In this document: piece by piece, positions 7,781 to 16,016 of the stretch
How positions within the stretch are numbered: position 1 is the stretch's first letter
How the letters are laid out: every line of letters begins with the position of its first letter
Assembly: GCF_042432825.1 (NCBI RefSeq)
Contig: NZ_JBHLWN010000077.1
Location: 248,001 to 312,000, forward strand
Reading direction: 5' to 3'
Origin: Gordoniibacillus chartarius
GTDB taxonomy: Bacteria; Bacillota; Bacilli; Paenibacillales; NBRC-103111
Length of the DNA stretch: 64,000 nucleotides
Position numbers and translations under genes: made by a program
The notes under the pieces: model-generated
Told to the model about the DNA's origin: nothing
Seen by the model: the letters and a program-made list of their open reading frames with translations, nothing else
The model's database searches: none

Positions 7781-8404
7781 TTATTCGCCGCCCTTTCCTC
7801 GCCCCGTCAATAAATGTAATAAGCCTTTGCCGGCCGCGGCCCCGCCTTGCACAAACAACGCACCTCCCCGGGCCACAAATAATGCCACCCACCATTGATC
7901 GCGAAACGAAGCGGAGCCGAGCACGCTTGTTCCAGCTTTATGCGCCCATATGACGCCGTACAGCTCGCCAAGCACAAGACCCATCGACAAGCAAGCAAGC
8001 TGCAGGGCAACGCTGCGCCGCAGCAGGACGGCGACAAGCCCGAGCACAACCGCAATGTCGACATCCGGCCTCGACACGATCAATACTGGATCTTTGCTAA
8101 GCAGCTCCTTCAGCAGAAAATAAAAAGATCCCAGCAGCAGCCCGATCGACACCACATGCAGCTTTGCCAGTACGCCTGAGGACCGAAGCAGCAGCGTAAC
8201 CGCAAGTCCGGCGATAAGAATAAACGACAAATTCAGCTTGTACGTGTCGTGTGAAACGGTAATTCGCGACGTGCCCAGCCAGAGCACAAAAAAAAGAAGT
8301 ATCCCCTTATGCGATATACTTCTTAAAATGACGTCCTTCCAGCCGCTCGCAAGCAAAATAAGAGCGATTACGAGAAGAACGAGTGAGAGAATGCCGGGAT
8401 TCAT
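7781..8404 (-). CDS. yphA: YphA-like multi-pass membrane protein
   Basis: 207 residues with six or so hydrophobic helices and no soluble domain or catalytic motif. Named by position and topology: B. subtilis carries yphA next to yphB between fni and der, as here. A GGGGGATC ribosome-binding site precedes the ATG. It is the first gene of a three-gene operon with the YIEGIA protein and its small partner, so a role in the same sporulation process is inferred. Confidence 0.72.
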   Translation of the reverse strand: MNPGILSLVLLVIALILLASGWKDVILRSISHKGILLFFVLWLGTSRITVSHDTYKLNLSFILIAGLAVTLLLRSSGVLAKLHVVSIGLLLGSFYFLLKELLSKDPVLIVSRPDVDIAVVLGLVAVLLRRSVALQLACLSMGLVLGELYGVIWAHKAGTSVLGSASFRDQWWVALFVARGGALFVQGGAAAGKGLLHLLTGRGKGGE

Positions 8405-8441
8405 GCGGATCCCCCTACATAGGAGCTTGTTCGATTTTCCT

Positions 8442-8472
8442 TAGTATGGCTCTTATAAGCAGGTTTTAGTCG
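8442..8472 (-). promoter_or_regulatory. Possible sigma-G type promoter of the yphA operon
   Basis: CATACTA (8442-8448, minus strand) is a full match to the forespore sigma-G minus-10 (CATAMTA). CGACTA (8467-8472), 18 bases upstream, is only a partial match to the minus-35 (TGMATA) and overlaps the end of fni. It lies about 40 bases before the yphA start. Confidence 0.45.
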
Positions 8473-9521
8473 AGCTTCCTCACTCTGGCATATTCAGTTG
8501 TATTGATCCCCCTGGCAGCACACCAGGCGGCGGTTTCTCCGCCGATGACTAAGGGGACCGTCCATAAATCCGCAATCGTATGCGCCCCAAGCGCCGTCAT
8601 AATGATACGGAGCCCATCATGAAGCTCATCCGCTCGTTTCATTGCAGCTTCCGTGCCGTCCTGCATAAGCACTCGAAGGAATGCCCCCGCCATACCGGCT
8701 GCCGCTGCGCCGAGGCTGAGCGCCCGAATCACATCCAAACTCGTTTGAATGCCGCCTGAAGCGAGTACTTGACCCCGCCCGTAAACGGAAACGGACTCAA
8801 TCAGAGCACAGCTTGTCGAATGTCCCCAGTCGTTGAGCCAATCAAGCGGGATATCGCGCCGCGCATTCTCAATCGCCGCAAAGTTCGTTCCGCCGGATCC
8901 CCCGACATCGACGACAGGGACCCCGACCGATTTCAGCTTCGCAGCGCCTTCCGCCATAATGCCGAAGCCGACTTCCTTCACGATCACAGGAACGTTCAGC
9001 CGATCGACAATGGCGGCGATGCGGTCCAGCATCCGGCGAAAATCCCGGTCCCCCTCCGGCATAATCAGCTCTTGCATCACGTTCAAATGAATTTGCAGCG
9101 CATTCGCCTCAATCATCTCAACGGCCCGCTCCGTTTGCTCCACCGTCGCCTCGCTGCCGAGATTGGCGAATACGATACCCGACGGGTTTACTTTCCGCAC
9201 AATCCTGTAGCTGGATGCAACTTCACTGTTTTTAATCGCCGACATTTGCGAGCCGACCGCCATCGCCATCCCTTTCTCTCTTGCAATGACAGCCAACTCT
9301 CGATTGATCGCTTCCGTCTCCTGCGCGCCGCCGGTCATCGCATTAATAAAAATCGGCGAGCTCATAATGAGATCGCCGATTCGGGTAGTCAGTGCGATGG
9401 AATCCGTCGAGGCGCCCGGCAAGCAATTGTGCACGAGCTTAATGTCCGCTAGTCCGGTCCGGCCGTCTTGGCCGATCTCGAGTGCGTGGCGGACATGCTC
9501 CATCTTGCGTGACATCCGCAT
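8466..9521 (-). CDS. fni: Type 2 isopentenyl-diphosphate delta-isomerase
   Basis: 351 residues. FMN-dependent enzyme that interconverts isopentenyl and dimethylallyl diphosphate for isoprenoid synthesis. Family motifs are present: an N-terminal RKMEHVRHAL substrate segment, NAMTGG near 60, VGSQ, HLNVMQELIMPEGDRDF with the conserved Gln and Glu, VKEVGFG, VDVGGSGGTNF and a flavin-phosphate loop ASGGIQT. An AAGGAGG ribosome-binding site precedes the ATG. It lies between the S1-protein gene and yphA, as in B. subtilis. Confidence 0.95.
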   Translation of the reverse strand: MRMSRKMEHVRHALEIGQDGRTGLADIKLVHNCLPGASTDSIALTTRIGDLIMSSPIFINAMTGGAQETEAINRELAVIAREKGMAMAVGSQMSAIKNSEVASSYRIVRKVNPSGIVFANLGSEATVEQTERAVEMIEANALQIHLNVMQELIMPEGDRDFRRMLDRIAAIVDRLNVPVIVKEVGFGIMAEGAAKLKSVGVPVVDVGGSGGTNFAAIENARRDIPLDWLNDWGHSTSCALIESVSVYGRGQVLASGGIQTSLDVIRALSLGAAAAGMAGAFLRVLMQDGTEAAMKRADELHDGLRIIMTALGAHTIADLWTVPLVIGGETAAWCAARGINTTEYARVRKLD

Positions 9522-9550
9522 GGGAGCCTGCCTCCTTCCGGTCCTGCAGC

Positions 9551-10861
9551 TTATTTAAATTTGGAGAGCTTGTCGCCGAAGCGCTCGCCGAGCGTCATGC
9601 TGAGGCCTTCACGGCTCAGCGAGACGTTCTCGTTGCCGGCAATGTCCTTCGCCAGGTTGGCGGTGTTATCGCCGCGAGGTCTGCGCTCGCGAGGCTCGCG
9701 GTCACGGTCGCCGCCGCGGGACTCGCGCTCAGGCTTCGCTTCTTGCGGCGGAGCTTCTTCGGTTTCCTTGATCGAGAGGGAAGCGCGCTTCTCGGCAGCG
9801 TTAACTTCCAGGATCTTCACTTTGACTTCTTGGCCTTCCTTCAGAACCTCGTGAGGAGTGCCGATGTGACGATGTGCAATTTGCGAAATATGAACGAGAC
9901 CCTCCACGCCTGGTGCGATTTCGACGAAGGCGCCGAACGCAGCAAGACGCTTCACTGTTCCCGGAACGATATCGCCGCTCTTGAACGTGTTTGCCGCCTT
10001 CTCCCAAGGACCTTCTTGTGTCGCCTTGATGCTGAGGGAGATCTTCTCCTTCTCAGGATCCAGCTTCAGCACTTGCACCTTCACTTGGTCGCCTTCCTTC
10101 ACGACGTCGGAAGCTTTCTCAACATGGTGCCATGCCATTTCGGAGATGTGTACGAGACCGTCGATGCCGCCGATGTCGACGAATGCGCCGAACGGAGTCA
10201 AACGCTGCACCGTACCGTCCAGCACCTGGCCGATTTGCAGGCTGCCCATGATTTCGAGCTTTTTCTTGTCAAACTCTTCGTCCAATACGTCCTTCTGCGA
10301 CAGAATGACCTTGTTCTTCTCACGGTCCATTTCCTTTACGCGCAAACGAAGCGTACGGCCTTTGTAATCGCTGAAGTCTTCCACGAAATGACGCTCGACC
10401 ATGGAAGCGGGAACGAAACCGCGCAAGCCTACGTCAACGACAAGACCGCCTTTGACGACTTCGGCTACAGTCGCTTCAAGAATTTCTTTATCTTCCATCG
10501 ATTTGTGCAGGCGATCCCATGCTTTCTCGCTGTCGATCGCACGCTTGGACAGGATCAGCTCTTCACGGGCGTCGTTGTTGCTGACGACCTTGAGTTCAAC
10601 TTCCTGACCGACTTCCACTGCTTGCGAAGCGTTGTCGATCGAAACCGAAGAAAGTTCTTTCACCGGAATAACGCCATCGTATTTATAGCCCACATCGACG
10701 AACGCTTGTTCAGCATCCACTTTAATAATTTTGCCGCGGACGGTATCGCCTTTCTTCAATGTGGTAGCGTTCGCCATCGCCTGCTTCGCATCTTCGTCGC
10801 TTGCGGCTTGTGCGCTTGCTTGCTGCTCTTCGTTTTCTTGAACTTTGACTTCATCTGACAT
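9551..10861 (-). CDS. rpsA: S1-like RNA-binding protein with four S1 domains (30S ribosomal protein S1 family, YpfD)
   Basis: 436 residues. Four S1 OB-fold repeats start near residues 40, 120, 205 and 290; the last two carry the classic FGAFV and GLVHIS signatures. The tail is rich in Arg, Glu and Asp and looks disordered. Enteric S1 has six repeats; this four-repeat form is usual in Firmicutes (YpfD), where its ribosomal role is debated. The ATG at 10861 follows AAGGAGGG by eight bases; an upstream in-frame codon lacks such a site. The cmk-plsC-S1 order matches the cmk-ypfD neighbourhood of relatives. Confidence 0.92.
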   Translation of the reverse strand: MSDEVKVQENEEQQASAQAASDEDAKQAMANATTLKKGDTVRGKIIKVDAEQAFVDVGYKYDGVIPVKELSSVSIDNASQAVEVGQEVELKVVSNNDAREELILSKRAIDSEKAWDRLHKSMEDKEILEATVAEVVKGGLVVDVGLRGFVPASMVERHFVEDFSDYKGRTLRLRVKEMDREKNKVILSQKDVLDEEFDKKKLEIMGSLQIGQVLDGTVQRLTPFGAFVDIGGIDGLVHISEMAWHHVEKASDVVKEGDQVKVQVLKLDPEKEKISLSIKATQEGPWEKAANTFKSGDIVPGTVKRLAAFGAFVEIAPGVEGLVHISQIAHRHIGTPHEVLKEGQEVKVKILEVNAAEKRASLSIKETEEAPPQEAKPERESRGGDRDREPRERRPRGDNTANLAKDIAGNENVSLSREGLSMTLGERFGDKLSKFK

Positions 10862-10997
10862 TGGGTATGCCCTCCTTGGATCCACTGCTATCATAATTTA
10901 TTTCATCTGCATAATCCTAATAAAAAATTACGCAGCGTTGCTTACTTGGATTATGGTTAGTATGATGCCGGCCAGACCTTTCCATACATAATGCGGT

Positions 10998-11576
10998 TTA
11001 CTTCGAGTGGGTCTCCAGCAATTCTCGAATCGCGCTCATAATCCGCTCGGTAGCGAGCTCAAGCTGCTCCGAAGATCCGCTGTCGTATTCGCTCAAATCT
11101 AGCGGCTTGCCGTAAACGACCGTCATGCGCCTGAACAATCGATATTTACCGACAATAGCTATCGGTACAACGACAGCCCCCGCCTTTAGAGCGATGCTTG
11201 CAGCGCCCTTCTTGCCGACTGCGGATAAATTGTTTCTCGTTCCTTCGGGGAAGACGCACATCACCTTGCCTTCTTTAAGCAAATTGATGGCCCCGCGAAT
11301 CGATTCCTTGCTCACGCCGCCGCGTTTGACCGGGAACGCTCCCAGATTACGGATCAGCGCAGACAAGATCGGAACATGGAACAATTCGGCCTTCGCCATA
11401 AAATGCACTTGACGCGGCACCCTGGTGCCAAGAAGCGGCGGGTCCAAGTTGCTAATATGGTTAGAGCACAGCATGACCGGGCCCGATTTCGGAATGTTGT
11501 CCACTCCAACCGCATGCAGCCGAAAAAATGTTGTAAAAAACACATCGCAAACGACACGGCCGATCCGATATAGCAT
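10998..11576 (-). CDS. plsC: 1-acyl-sn-glycerol-3-phosphate acyltransferase
   Basis: 192 residues. Transfers a second acyl chain onto lysophosphatidate to make phosphatidic acid at the membrane. It has the acyltransferase boxes NHISNLD (catalytic His and Asp), FPVKRGG and FPEGTR. The ATG at 11576 has GGGAGGG eight bases upstream and lies two bases past the cmk stop, so translation is probably coupled. Longer in-frame starts would run into cmk. Confidence 0.92.
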   Translation of the reverse strand: MLYRIGRVVCDVFFTTFFRLHAVGVDNIPKSGPVMLCSNHISNLDPPLLGTRVPRQVHFMAKAELFHVPILSALIRNLGAFPVKRGGVSKESIRGAINLLKEGKVMCVFPEGTRNNLSAVGKKGAASIALKAGAVVVPIAIVGKYRLFRRMTVVYGKPLDLSEYDSGSSEQLELATERIMSAIRELLETHSK

Positions 11577-11578
11577 CC

Positions 11579-12259
11579 CTACTGCCCTCCCGGCGCCTGC
11601 ACGCGGCAAAGCTCCAGAATCCGGTCCACGACTTCGGGAATCGTCATGCTTGTACTGTCGACCAGCACGGCGTCCGGAGCCTTCACAAGCGGAGAAAATT
11701 CCCGTTCCGCGTCGATCTGGTCGCGGCGGGCAATGTCCTGCTCCAGCTGATCGATCGTGAGATCCGGCTGGCTGGCCTTCAGTTCAAGAAAGCGCCTTTC
11801 CGCCCGAACTCGCGGCGATGCAGTCAGAAACACCTTCACTTCGGCATCGGGAATAACGTGGGTGCCGATATCCCGGCCGTCCATGACGACGCCCTTCGCC
11901 CGGGTCATATCCTGCTGCATCTTAACCAGCAGCTCCCGAACTTCGCGAACTTTGGCGACGTCGGAGACGTTCGCGTTGATTTCCGGTGTTCGAATATGAC
12001 CGGTAACGTCTTCTCCGTTCACAAACACCTGCTGGCCGTCTTTCCCCGGCCTCAGTTCAAGGTCCATTGAACGTGCAGCTTCCGTTACTCCGGCTTCGTC
12101 CGTTGGTGAAATCCCTTGCTGCAATACCCGCCAAGTGACGGCACGGTACATCGCGCCCGTATCGACATAGATGAAGCCGAGCTGTTCGGCCACCTGTCTC
12201 GCAATCGTGCTCTTTCCCGCACCGGCAGGTCCGTCAATGGCGATGTTGATCCTCTTCAA
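11579..12259 (-). CDS. cmk: Cytidylate kinase
   Basis: 226 residues. Phosphorylates CMP and dCMP with ATP in the cytosol. The P-loop GPAGAGKST is at residues 10-18; the NMP-binding region holds YVDTGAMYRAVT, and MDGRDIGTHV and RDQIDAEREFSPL are family signatures. A ribosome-binding site (AGGAGG) lies just upstream of the ATG. Leads a cmk-plsC pair ahead of the S1-protein gene. Confidence 0.96.
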   Translation of the reverse strand: MKRINIAIDGPAGAGKSTIARQVAEQLGFIYVDTGAMYRAVTWRVLQQGISPTDEAGVTEAARSMDLELRPGKDGQQVFVNGEDVTGHIRTPEINANVSDVAKVREVRELLVKMQQDMTRAKGVVMDGRDIGTHVIPDAEVKVFLTASPRVRAERRFLELKASQPDLTIDQLEQDIARRDQIDAEREFSPLVKAPDAVLVDSTSMTIPEVVDRILELCRVQAPGGQ

Positions 12260-12298
12260 CCGGTAATCCTCCTAATGAACACATCCGCTGCACTGAAC

Positions 12299-12325
12299 AA
12301 AAAAGCAGGCAGGCGCCTGCTTGCG
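12299..12325 (-). terminator. Terminator between the YpfB-like gene and cmk
   Basis: A GC-rich hairpin built on GCAGGCGCCTGC, followed on the minus strand by CTGC and six Ts (12299-12304). It ends the motI-ypfB transcript before cmk. Confidence 0.75.
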
Positions 12326-12372
12326 TGTAAATTATACCATAGCCTTCGGAACAAATGCAAAACATTCGGCCT

Positions 12373-12627
12373 TCAGCTTTCACCCGGGGCTGACGAAATG
12401 ACTGCCTCGACGGGGACGCCGTTTAGACCGCCATGCCGGTAAGGTACGCCTTCCAGCCGATCGATGCGGGTCACGGCGACGCGTATGGCCGGAATTTGAA
12501 GCAGCGCCTGCAGAAGAAGCATCAGCACCGCAGCGGCGGCGATGCATCTGACGAGCCACTTCTCCACTTTCGTGCTCAGCTCGACAAACAATTTTTCATA
12601 TTCGTCGCGAAACGGTTTATCGGACAT
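12373..12627 (-). CDS. Small single-helix membrane protein at the ypfB position
   Basis: 84 residues. A charged N-terminus (about 1-24) is followed by one hydrophobic helix (about 27-47) and an extracytoplasmic tail. No domain is recognised beyond this layout. B. subtilis has a small membrane protein, YpfB, between the PilZ gene ypfA and cmk, so this is its positional counterpart. Function unknown. Confidence 0.65.
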   Translation of the reverse strand: MSDKPFRDEYEKLFVELSTKVEKWLVRCIAAAAVLMLLLQALLQIPAIRVAVTRIDRLEGVPYRHGGLNGVPVEAVISSAPGES

Positions 12628-12689
12628 AACGGTAGATCACCTCTCGCCGTGATGTCCGCTAGTATTTCCATTTCGTGCCCGGGTAACCG

Positions 12690-13343
12690 TCAACGTTTGC
12701 GGAAATCCATTTGCCTCTCGAAGCAATACCGGATAATTTTCTGACGCTCCCGGTCCGTAATATCGATGAATCTTGTCATAGCCAGCTGTTTGCCTGTTTC
12801 CAGCTGCTTCACCCGTACGATCTCCCCCTTGAACGGGACGTGCTCGATAGAGCCGTTCTTGTAAGGTATGAGCAGCCAGCAAGAAACGGGTGCAGAGCTG
12901 GCAAGCGGTATGTATCCGTCGCAGATAAAGGAAATTCCACCTCCGCCGACATCCTCCGTCAATGCTACGAACTGCAGCTGCTCCGTATATTTCACTGCAA
13001 TTTCCAGCTCGGCCGGTACACGCAGGAAGCTTCGGCGCTGCACGCGGGTAATCGCATCCGCTTCCGGCTTCTTGATTTGAATCAGACGAACCGTGTCTTC
13101 CGTGAAACCGACGACGGACGAACTGAAATAATTTTTGACTCCGCCATCCGTCAAATAGTAAGCGTTAATTTCGTCGCCTTGGTACAGTCTCTTAAGACGC
13201 CCGGTTTTCTCGTCGAGAGGCACCTCGATGGTGATCGTAGAATCGTTCATATCGGCGATACGAGATTTATATTCAATCTTCGCCTCTTCCTCGTCGATGG
13301 AATTCACTTGCAAAAAAAGCACCTGACTAATCTTCGGAAGCAA
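12690..13343 (-). CDS. motI: PilZ-domain c-di-GMP receptor, flagellar brake (MotI/YpfA/DgrA)
   Basis: 217 residues from a TTG start. An N-terminal YcgR-like beta domain is followed by a PilZ domain with the c-di-GMP loop RRSFLRVP and a DVGGGGISF strand, close to the RxxxR and D/NxSxxG motifs (here the Ser is replaced by Gly). In B. subtilis MotI binds c-di-GMP and blocks the flagellar stator. An ATG ten codons earlier has no ribosome-binding site, whereas GGGGGTG lies seven bases before this TTG and gives the same length as I recall for the B. subtilis protein. Gene name by locus and domains. Confidence 0.85.
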   Translation of the reverse strand: MLPKISQVLFLQVNSIDEEEAKIEYKSRIADMNDSTITIEVPLDEKTGRLKRLYQGDEINAYYLTDGGVKNYFSSSVVGFTEDTVRLIQIKKPEADAITRVQRRSFLRVPAELEIAVKYTEQLQFVALTEDVGGGGISFICDGYIPLASSAPVSCWLLIPYKNGSIEHVPFKGEIVRVKQLETGKQLAMTRFIDITDRERQKIIRYCFERQMDFRKR

Positions 13344-13450
13344 AATTCCGCACCCCCACGAAAGTTCGAGCATGCTACGAAAGCACTATAGACATGATTA
13401 TAGCACGATGCATTAAATTAGAAAGCACTAAAATGTAAAGTGCATGGCAA

Positions 13451-13481
13451 AGAGCCGTCTTCAACGGTCGAAGAACGGCTC
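13451..13481 (-). terminator. Hairpin after ypeB
   Basis: A stem of about 11 pairs, GAGCCGTCTTC with GAAGAACGGCTC (one bulge), lies 30 bases past the ypeB stop. The T tract on the minus strand is short, so it is a likely but not ideal terminator. Confidence 0.6.
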
Positions 13482-13511
13482 CGCCGGATGCCGGACTTTC
13501 ATGGATAGAGT

Positions 13512-14864
13512 TTACTTGGCCGCCTGCTCGTCTTCCGGTTTAATCACTTCAATCCGCTCTTCGGCGCCATTATCACCGTTCACGTATATTCGGTACATAT
13601 GCCCGTTCAAGCGGCCTACAAATTCATGACACAGCACTTCCTGATCGAGCTCGTTGCGAATAAGCGCCAGCGAATTCCCGCTTACTTCGAACTTCGGATT
13701 CAACGTCTTGCGGGCTTCCTCCTGTGTCAGCTTAGGTGTCGCAATTTGTCGATCCTTATGATCATAGGCGTAGTCCGTTGCGTTCACTCCGACTACGTCG
13801 CCGTTGTCGAGAGCGATTCGAACCGTGATTTTCTCCGGATAAATCACGACATCGTTTTGTCTTCGCGCATAGACGATCGTCGCCCGATTCAAATATTGGT
13901 CATAGCTGATCGCTGACATGCCTTTGAAACCGTGCTCGTCCAAATATTGCGCCCCGATGTCTCGCGCTTCGCGGATCCCCAGGCGGGCTTCAGCCACCTC
14001 GCGGGGAGCCTGCAGATTAAGCAGCTTTCCGCCCTTCTTGGTGAAATCCATATAAACGTCGTTGCCGCCAGCCTGCGCTACACGTACTGAGTACGTTTGG
14101 AGGTTCGTATCTTTCCCGTTTTCCGTTACCTCCATCGCCTGGGTGCTCACTCCCGTGACAAAGCGGGCTGCCAATGCCTTCACATCCTCGGGCGAAACAT
14201 CCGGACCCGACAGCATTTGCACCCGCCGCTTCTCGTCATTCATCCCCGCCATCGTTCCCCAGTTCAGCTCGGAATACTCGCTCACCTTCTTGTCGACCGT
14301 CTGGAAGCCGTCGATGATCGTGTTGTCCTTCGGCTCCTTCTGCGTCGCCAGCGCCGTCTCCACGTCCATCCAGCGCAGGTTGTTGACGACGACCTTGTCT
14401 TGGACGCCCCGCAGCTGGTCGCGGATTTCTTGCGCGCGAGTGTAGAGCTCGTTCAAGGTTTTCATCTCATCCTCGCTCAGCGGCTGTTTATTCATATCCC
14501 TCACAGCCGCCCGGTATGAGAAATTGGCCATGTTCGCCAGAAACTCTTCGGTATGGTTGAAAGGAAGAAGCGTCAGCGGCAGCTGGTTGATTTCGTTCTG
14601 CGCCTGGCTCGTCAGGCGCCATACGTTCGCGAGCCCCCGATGATACGCATCGTGCGAAGCGCTGCTCAGCGTCAGCGTGTTGCCGAGCTCCGACTGCAGC
14701 TTATCCATATGAAACGTAAGGTCATGAAAGGCCCTCTGATACTGGTTTTCCGCCTTAATCAGAATCGCATTCTTTTCCCGATGTTCTTGATAGCCCCAAA
14801 AGCCCGCTCCCACTAACGCGACGGCGAGAATCGGAAACAGCACCATGCTCAGTCTGCTGTACAT
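13512..14864 (-). CDS. ypeB: Spore germination protein YpeB
   Basis: 450 residues, the same length I recall for B. subtilis YpeB. An N-terminal membrane anchor (about 7-25) is followed by a long helical domain and C-terminal PepSY-like repeats (for example the LTQEEARKTLNP region near 385). YpeB stabilises and localises the cortex-lytic enzyme SleB in the spore inner membrane. The ATG at 14864 is preferred over an in-frame TTG ten codons upstream because AAAGGAGAT lies between them. No sleB gene is adjacent, unlike in Bacillus where sleB-ypeB form an operon. Confidence 0.92.
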   Translation of the reverse strand: MYSRLSMVLFPILAVALVGAGFWGYQEHREKNAILIKAENQYQRAFHDLTFHMDKLQSELGNTLTLSSASHDAYHRGLANVWRLTSQAQNEINQLPLTLLPFNHTEEFLANMANFSYRAAVRDMNKQPLSEDEMKTLNELYTRAQEIRDQLRGVQDKVVVNNLRWMDVETALATQKEPKDNTIIDGFQTVDKKVSEYSELNWGTMAGMNDEKRRVQMLSGPDVSPEDVKALAARFVTGVSTQAMEVTENGKDTNLQTYSVRVAQAGGNDVYMDFTKKGGKLLNLQAPREVAEARLGIREARDIGAQYLDEHGFKGMSAISYDQYLNRATIVYARRQNDVVIYPEKITVRIALDNGDVVGVNATDYAYDHKDRQIATPKLTQEEARKTLNPKFEVSGNSLALIRNELDQEVLCHEFVGRLNGHMYRIYVNGDNGAEERIEVIKPEDEQAAK

Positions 14865-15045
14865 AACTACGGACGATCTCCTTTCGTCAGCCAAGGTTGC
14901 CAGTAGTTTCTGCCTGTCACAGCCTGATTATGCACAGCAGCCGATCCACCGTAAGTGACGAATGCAATCGAAGCTTATTCCGATTACGTTTCGGGGAGTC
15001 CCCTATTTTCCCATGGAAAATTGCTTCATACAAATTTCCGGCAGC

Positions 15046-15076
15046 AAAAAAGACCTTGCCGCCGCAAAGTCTTTTT
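15046..15076. terminator. Bidirectional hairpin after the small zinc-ribbon gene
   Basis: AAAAAAGACCTTGC pairs with GCAAAGTCTTTTT around a three-base loop. The T run on the minus strand lies directly after the stem, five bases beyond the zinc-ribbon gene stop. Confidence 0.8.
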
Positions 15077-15080
15077 CATT

Positions 15081-15242
15081 CTAATAGTCTTCGGTATTGA
15101 TATCGAAATCCCGGTCGTTGCTGCAAATGCACTGCTTAAAGCCGGTATCGACGCGTCCCTTGTCCCGCCGGCCCTTCAATATAAACCGTTCGCCGCACTG
15201 CTTGCAACGAATCGTGACCTTCACCCGGTTCGCCGTTGTCAT
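15081..15242 (-). CDS. Small zinc-ribbon-like protein
   Basis: 53 residues from MTTANRVKVT. It has two cysteine pairs, CKQC near the N-terminus and CIC near the C-terminus, in a layout suited to a single zinc ion, plus many basic residues. The ATG has AGGAGG five bases upstream; an upstream in-frame start lacks such support. It follows prsW by 47 bases and carries its own terminator. Function unknown. Confidence 0.72.
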   Translation of the reverse strand: MTTANRVKVTIRCKQCGERFILKGRRDKGRVDTGFKQCICSNDRDFDINTEDY

Positions 15243-15289
15243 TCCTGCCTCCTGATCGTAGTCTGCTACTACCAGTATAGGCATGAACT

Positions 15290-15988
15290 CTATAATTTAA
15301 TCTTGTCGTCGGAACCGGCGGCAACGCTTCGGAACGGCGATCGGTCGTTGGCCCGATGAACGCGGCCGAGCGCCCGGATCCACAGGTACAGCATAAGCGG
15401 CACCATTATCCAGAGCCAATTCGACTTGGCCTTCAGCAGCACCAAATCGTACACGCCGTGCCACAGCAGCGGCAGCAGCAAGGAAACGGCCAAATACCAG
15501 CCTGCCTTGTCCTTCGTAAACTTCGCTTTTCCTAAGTAGTATCCCATCATGACCCCGAACAGCGCATGGCCGGATACCGGCAGGAACGCCCGAAAGAGCA
15601 GCGACGAGATTGATGAAGAGCCAAGAAAGGCGTAGAAAATGTTTTCCAGCGTAGCGAAGCCCAGGCTTACAGCGGCGGCGTAGACGATACCGTCGTACGG
15701 CTCATCGAAGGAAGCGTGCCTGTAAATCAGCTGCACGAGCAGAAACCACTTGAGCCCTTCCTCGAGGCCGGCGGAAGCGACGAACGACGTAAACCAGCTG
15801 CCTTCGCCGAATTCATATTGCAGCCCGTGCTGGATGACGATCGCAGGCAGCACCAGCACCATGCCGAGCAAAAACATTTTGGCCACGAGGTGAATCGGCT
15901 CCGTCTCGTAGCGGTCCTTCAAATAAAAATAGGACAGCAAAGCGATACCTGGAGCGATGGCGGCCATCAGCACAGGTAAAATCGTCAC
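15290..15988 (-). CDS. prsW: Glutamic-type intramembrane protease PrsW
   Basis: 232 residues, about eight hydrophobic helices. The catalytic glutamates lie in AGLEEGLKW (E76, E77); further family residues are ATLENIFYAF (E115, N116) and histidines H141 and near 177 in LLWHGVYD. PrsW performs site-1 cleavage of the anti-sigma factor RsiW in B. subtilis; no rsiW/sigW pair is present here. Start is a GTG with AGGAGGG seven bases upstream. Neighbours ypeB and gudB match the Bacillus order. Confidence 0.93.
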   Translation of the reverse strand: MTILPVLMAAIAPGIALLSYFYLKDRYETEPIHLVAKMFLLGMVLVLPAIVIQHGLQYEFGEGSWFTSFVASAGLEEGLKWFLLVQLIYRHASFDEPYDGIVYAAAVSLGFATLENIFYAFLGSSSISSLLFRAFLPVSGHALFGVMMGYYLGKAKFTKDKAGWYLAVSLLLPLLWHGVYDLVLLKAKSNWLWIMVPLMLYLWIRALGRVHRANDRSPFRSVAAGSDDKIKL

Positions 15989-16016
15989 TCTGCAGCCCTC
16001 CTATGGTAGTCGTTAG

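Noticed and set aside
9482..10858. Plus-strand frame of about 458 codons opposite the S1-protein gene
   Set aside because: Shadow of the four-S1-domain gene; long because of the biased codon use of the real gene.
10905..10960. Inverted repeat ATAATCC/GGATTAT upstream of the S1-protein gene
   Set aside because: Seven-base arms with a 30-base loop are weak; there is no terminator or riboswitch pattern.
15001..15025. Short palindromes GGGGAGTCCCC and TTTTCCCATGGAAAA before ypeB
   Set aside because: Too short and not linked to a T tract or known operator; no sporulation promoter could be built around them.
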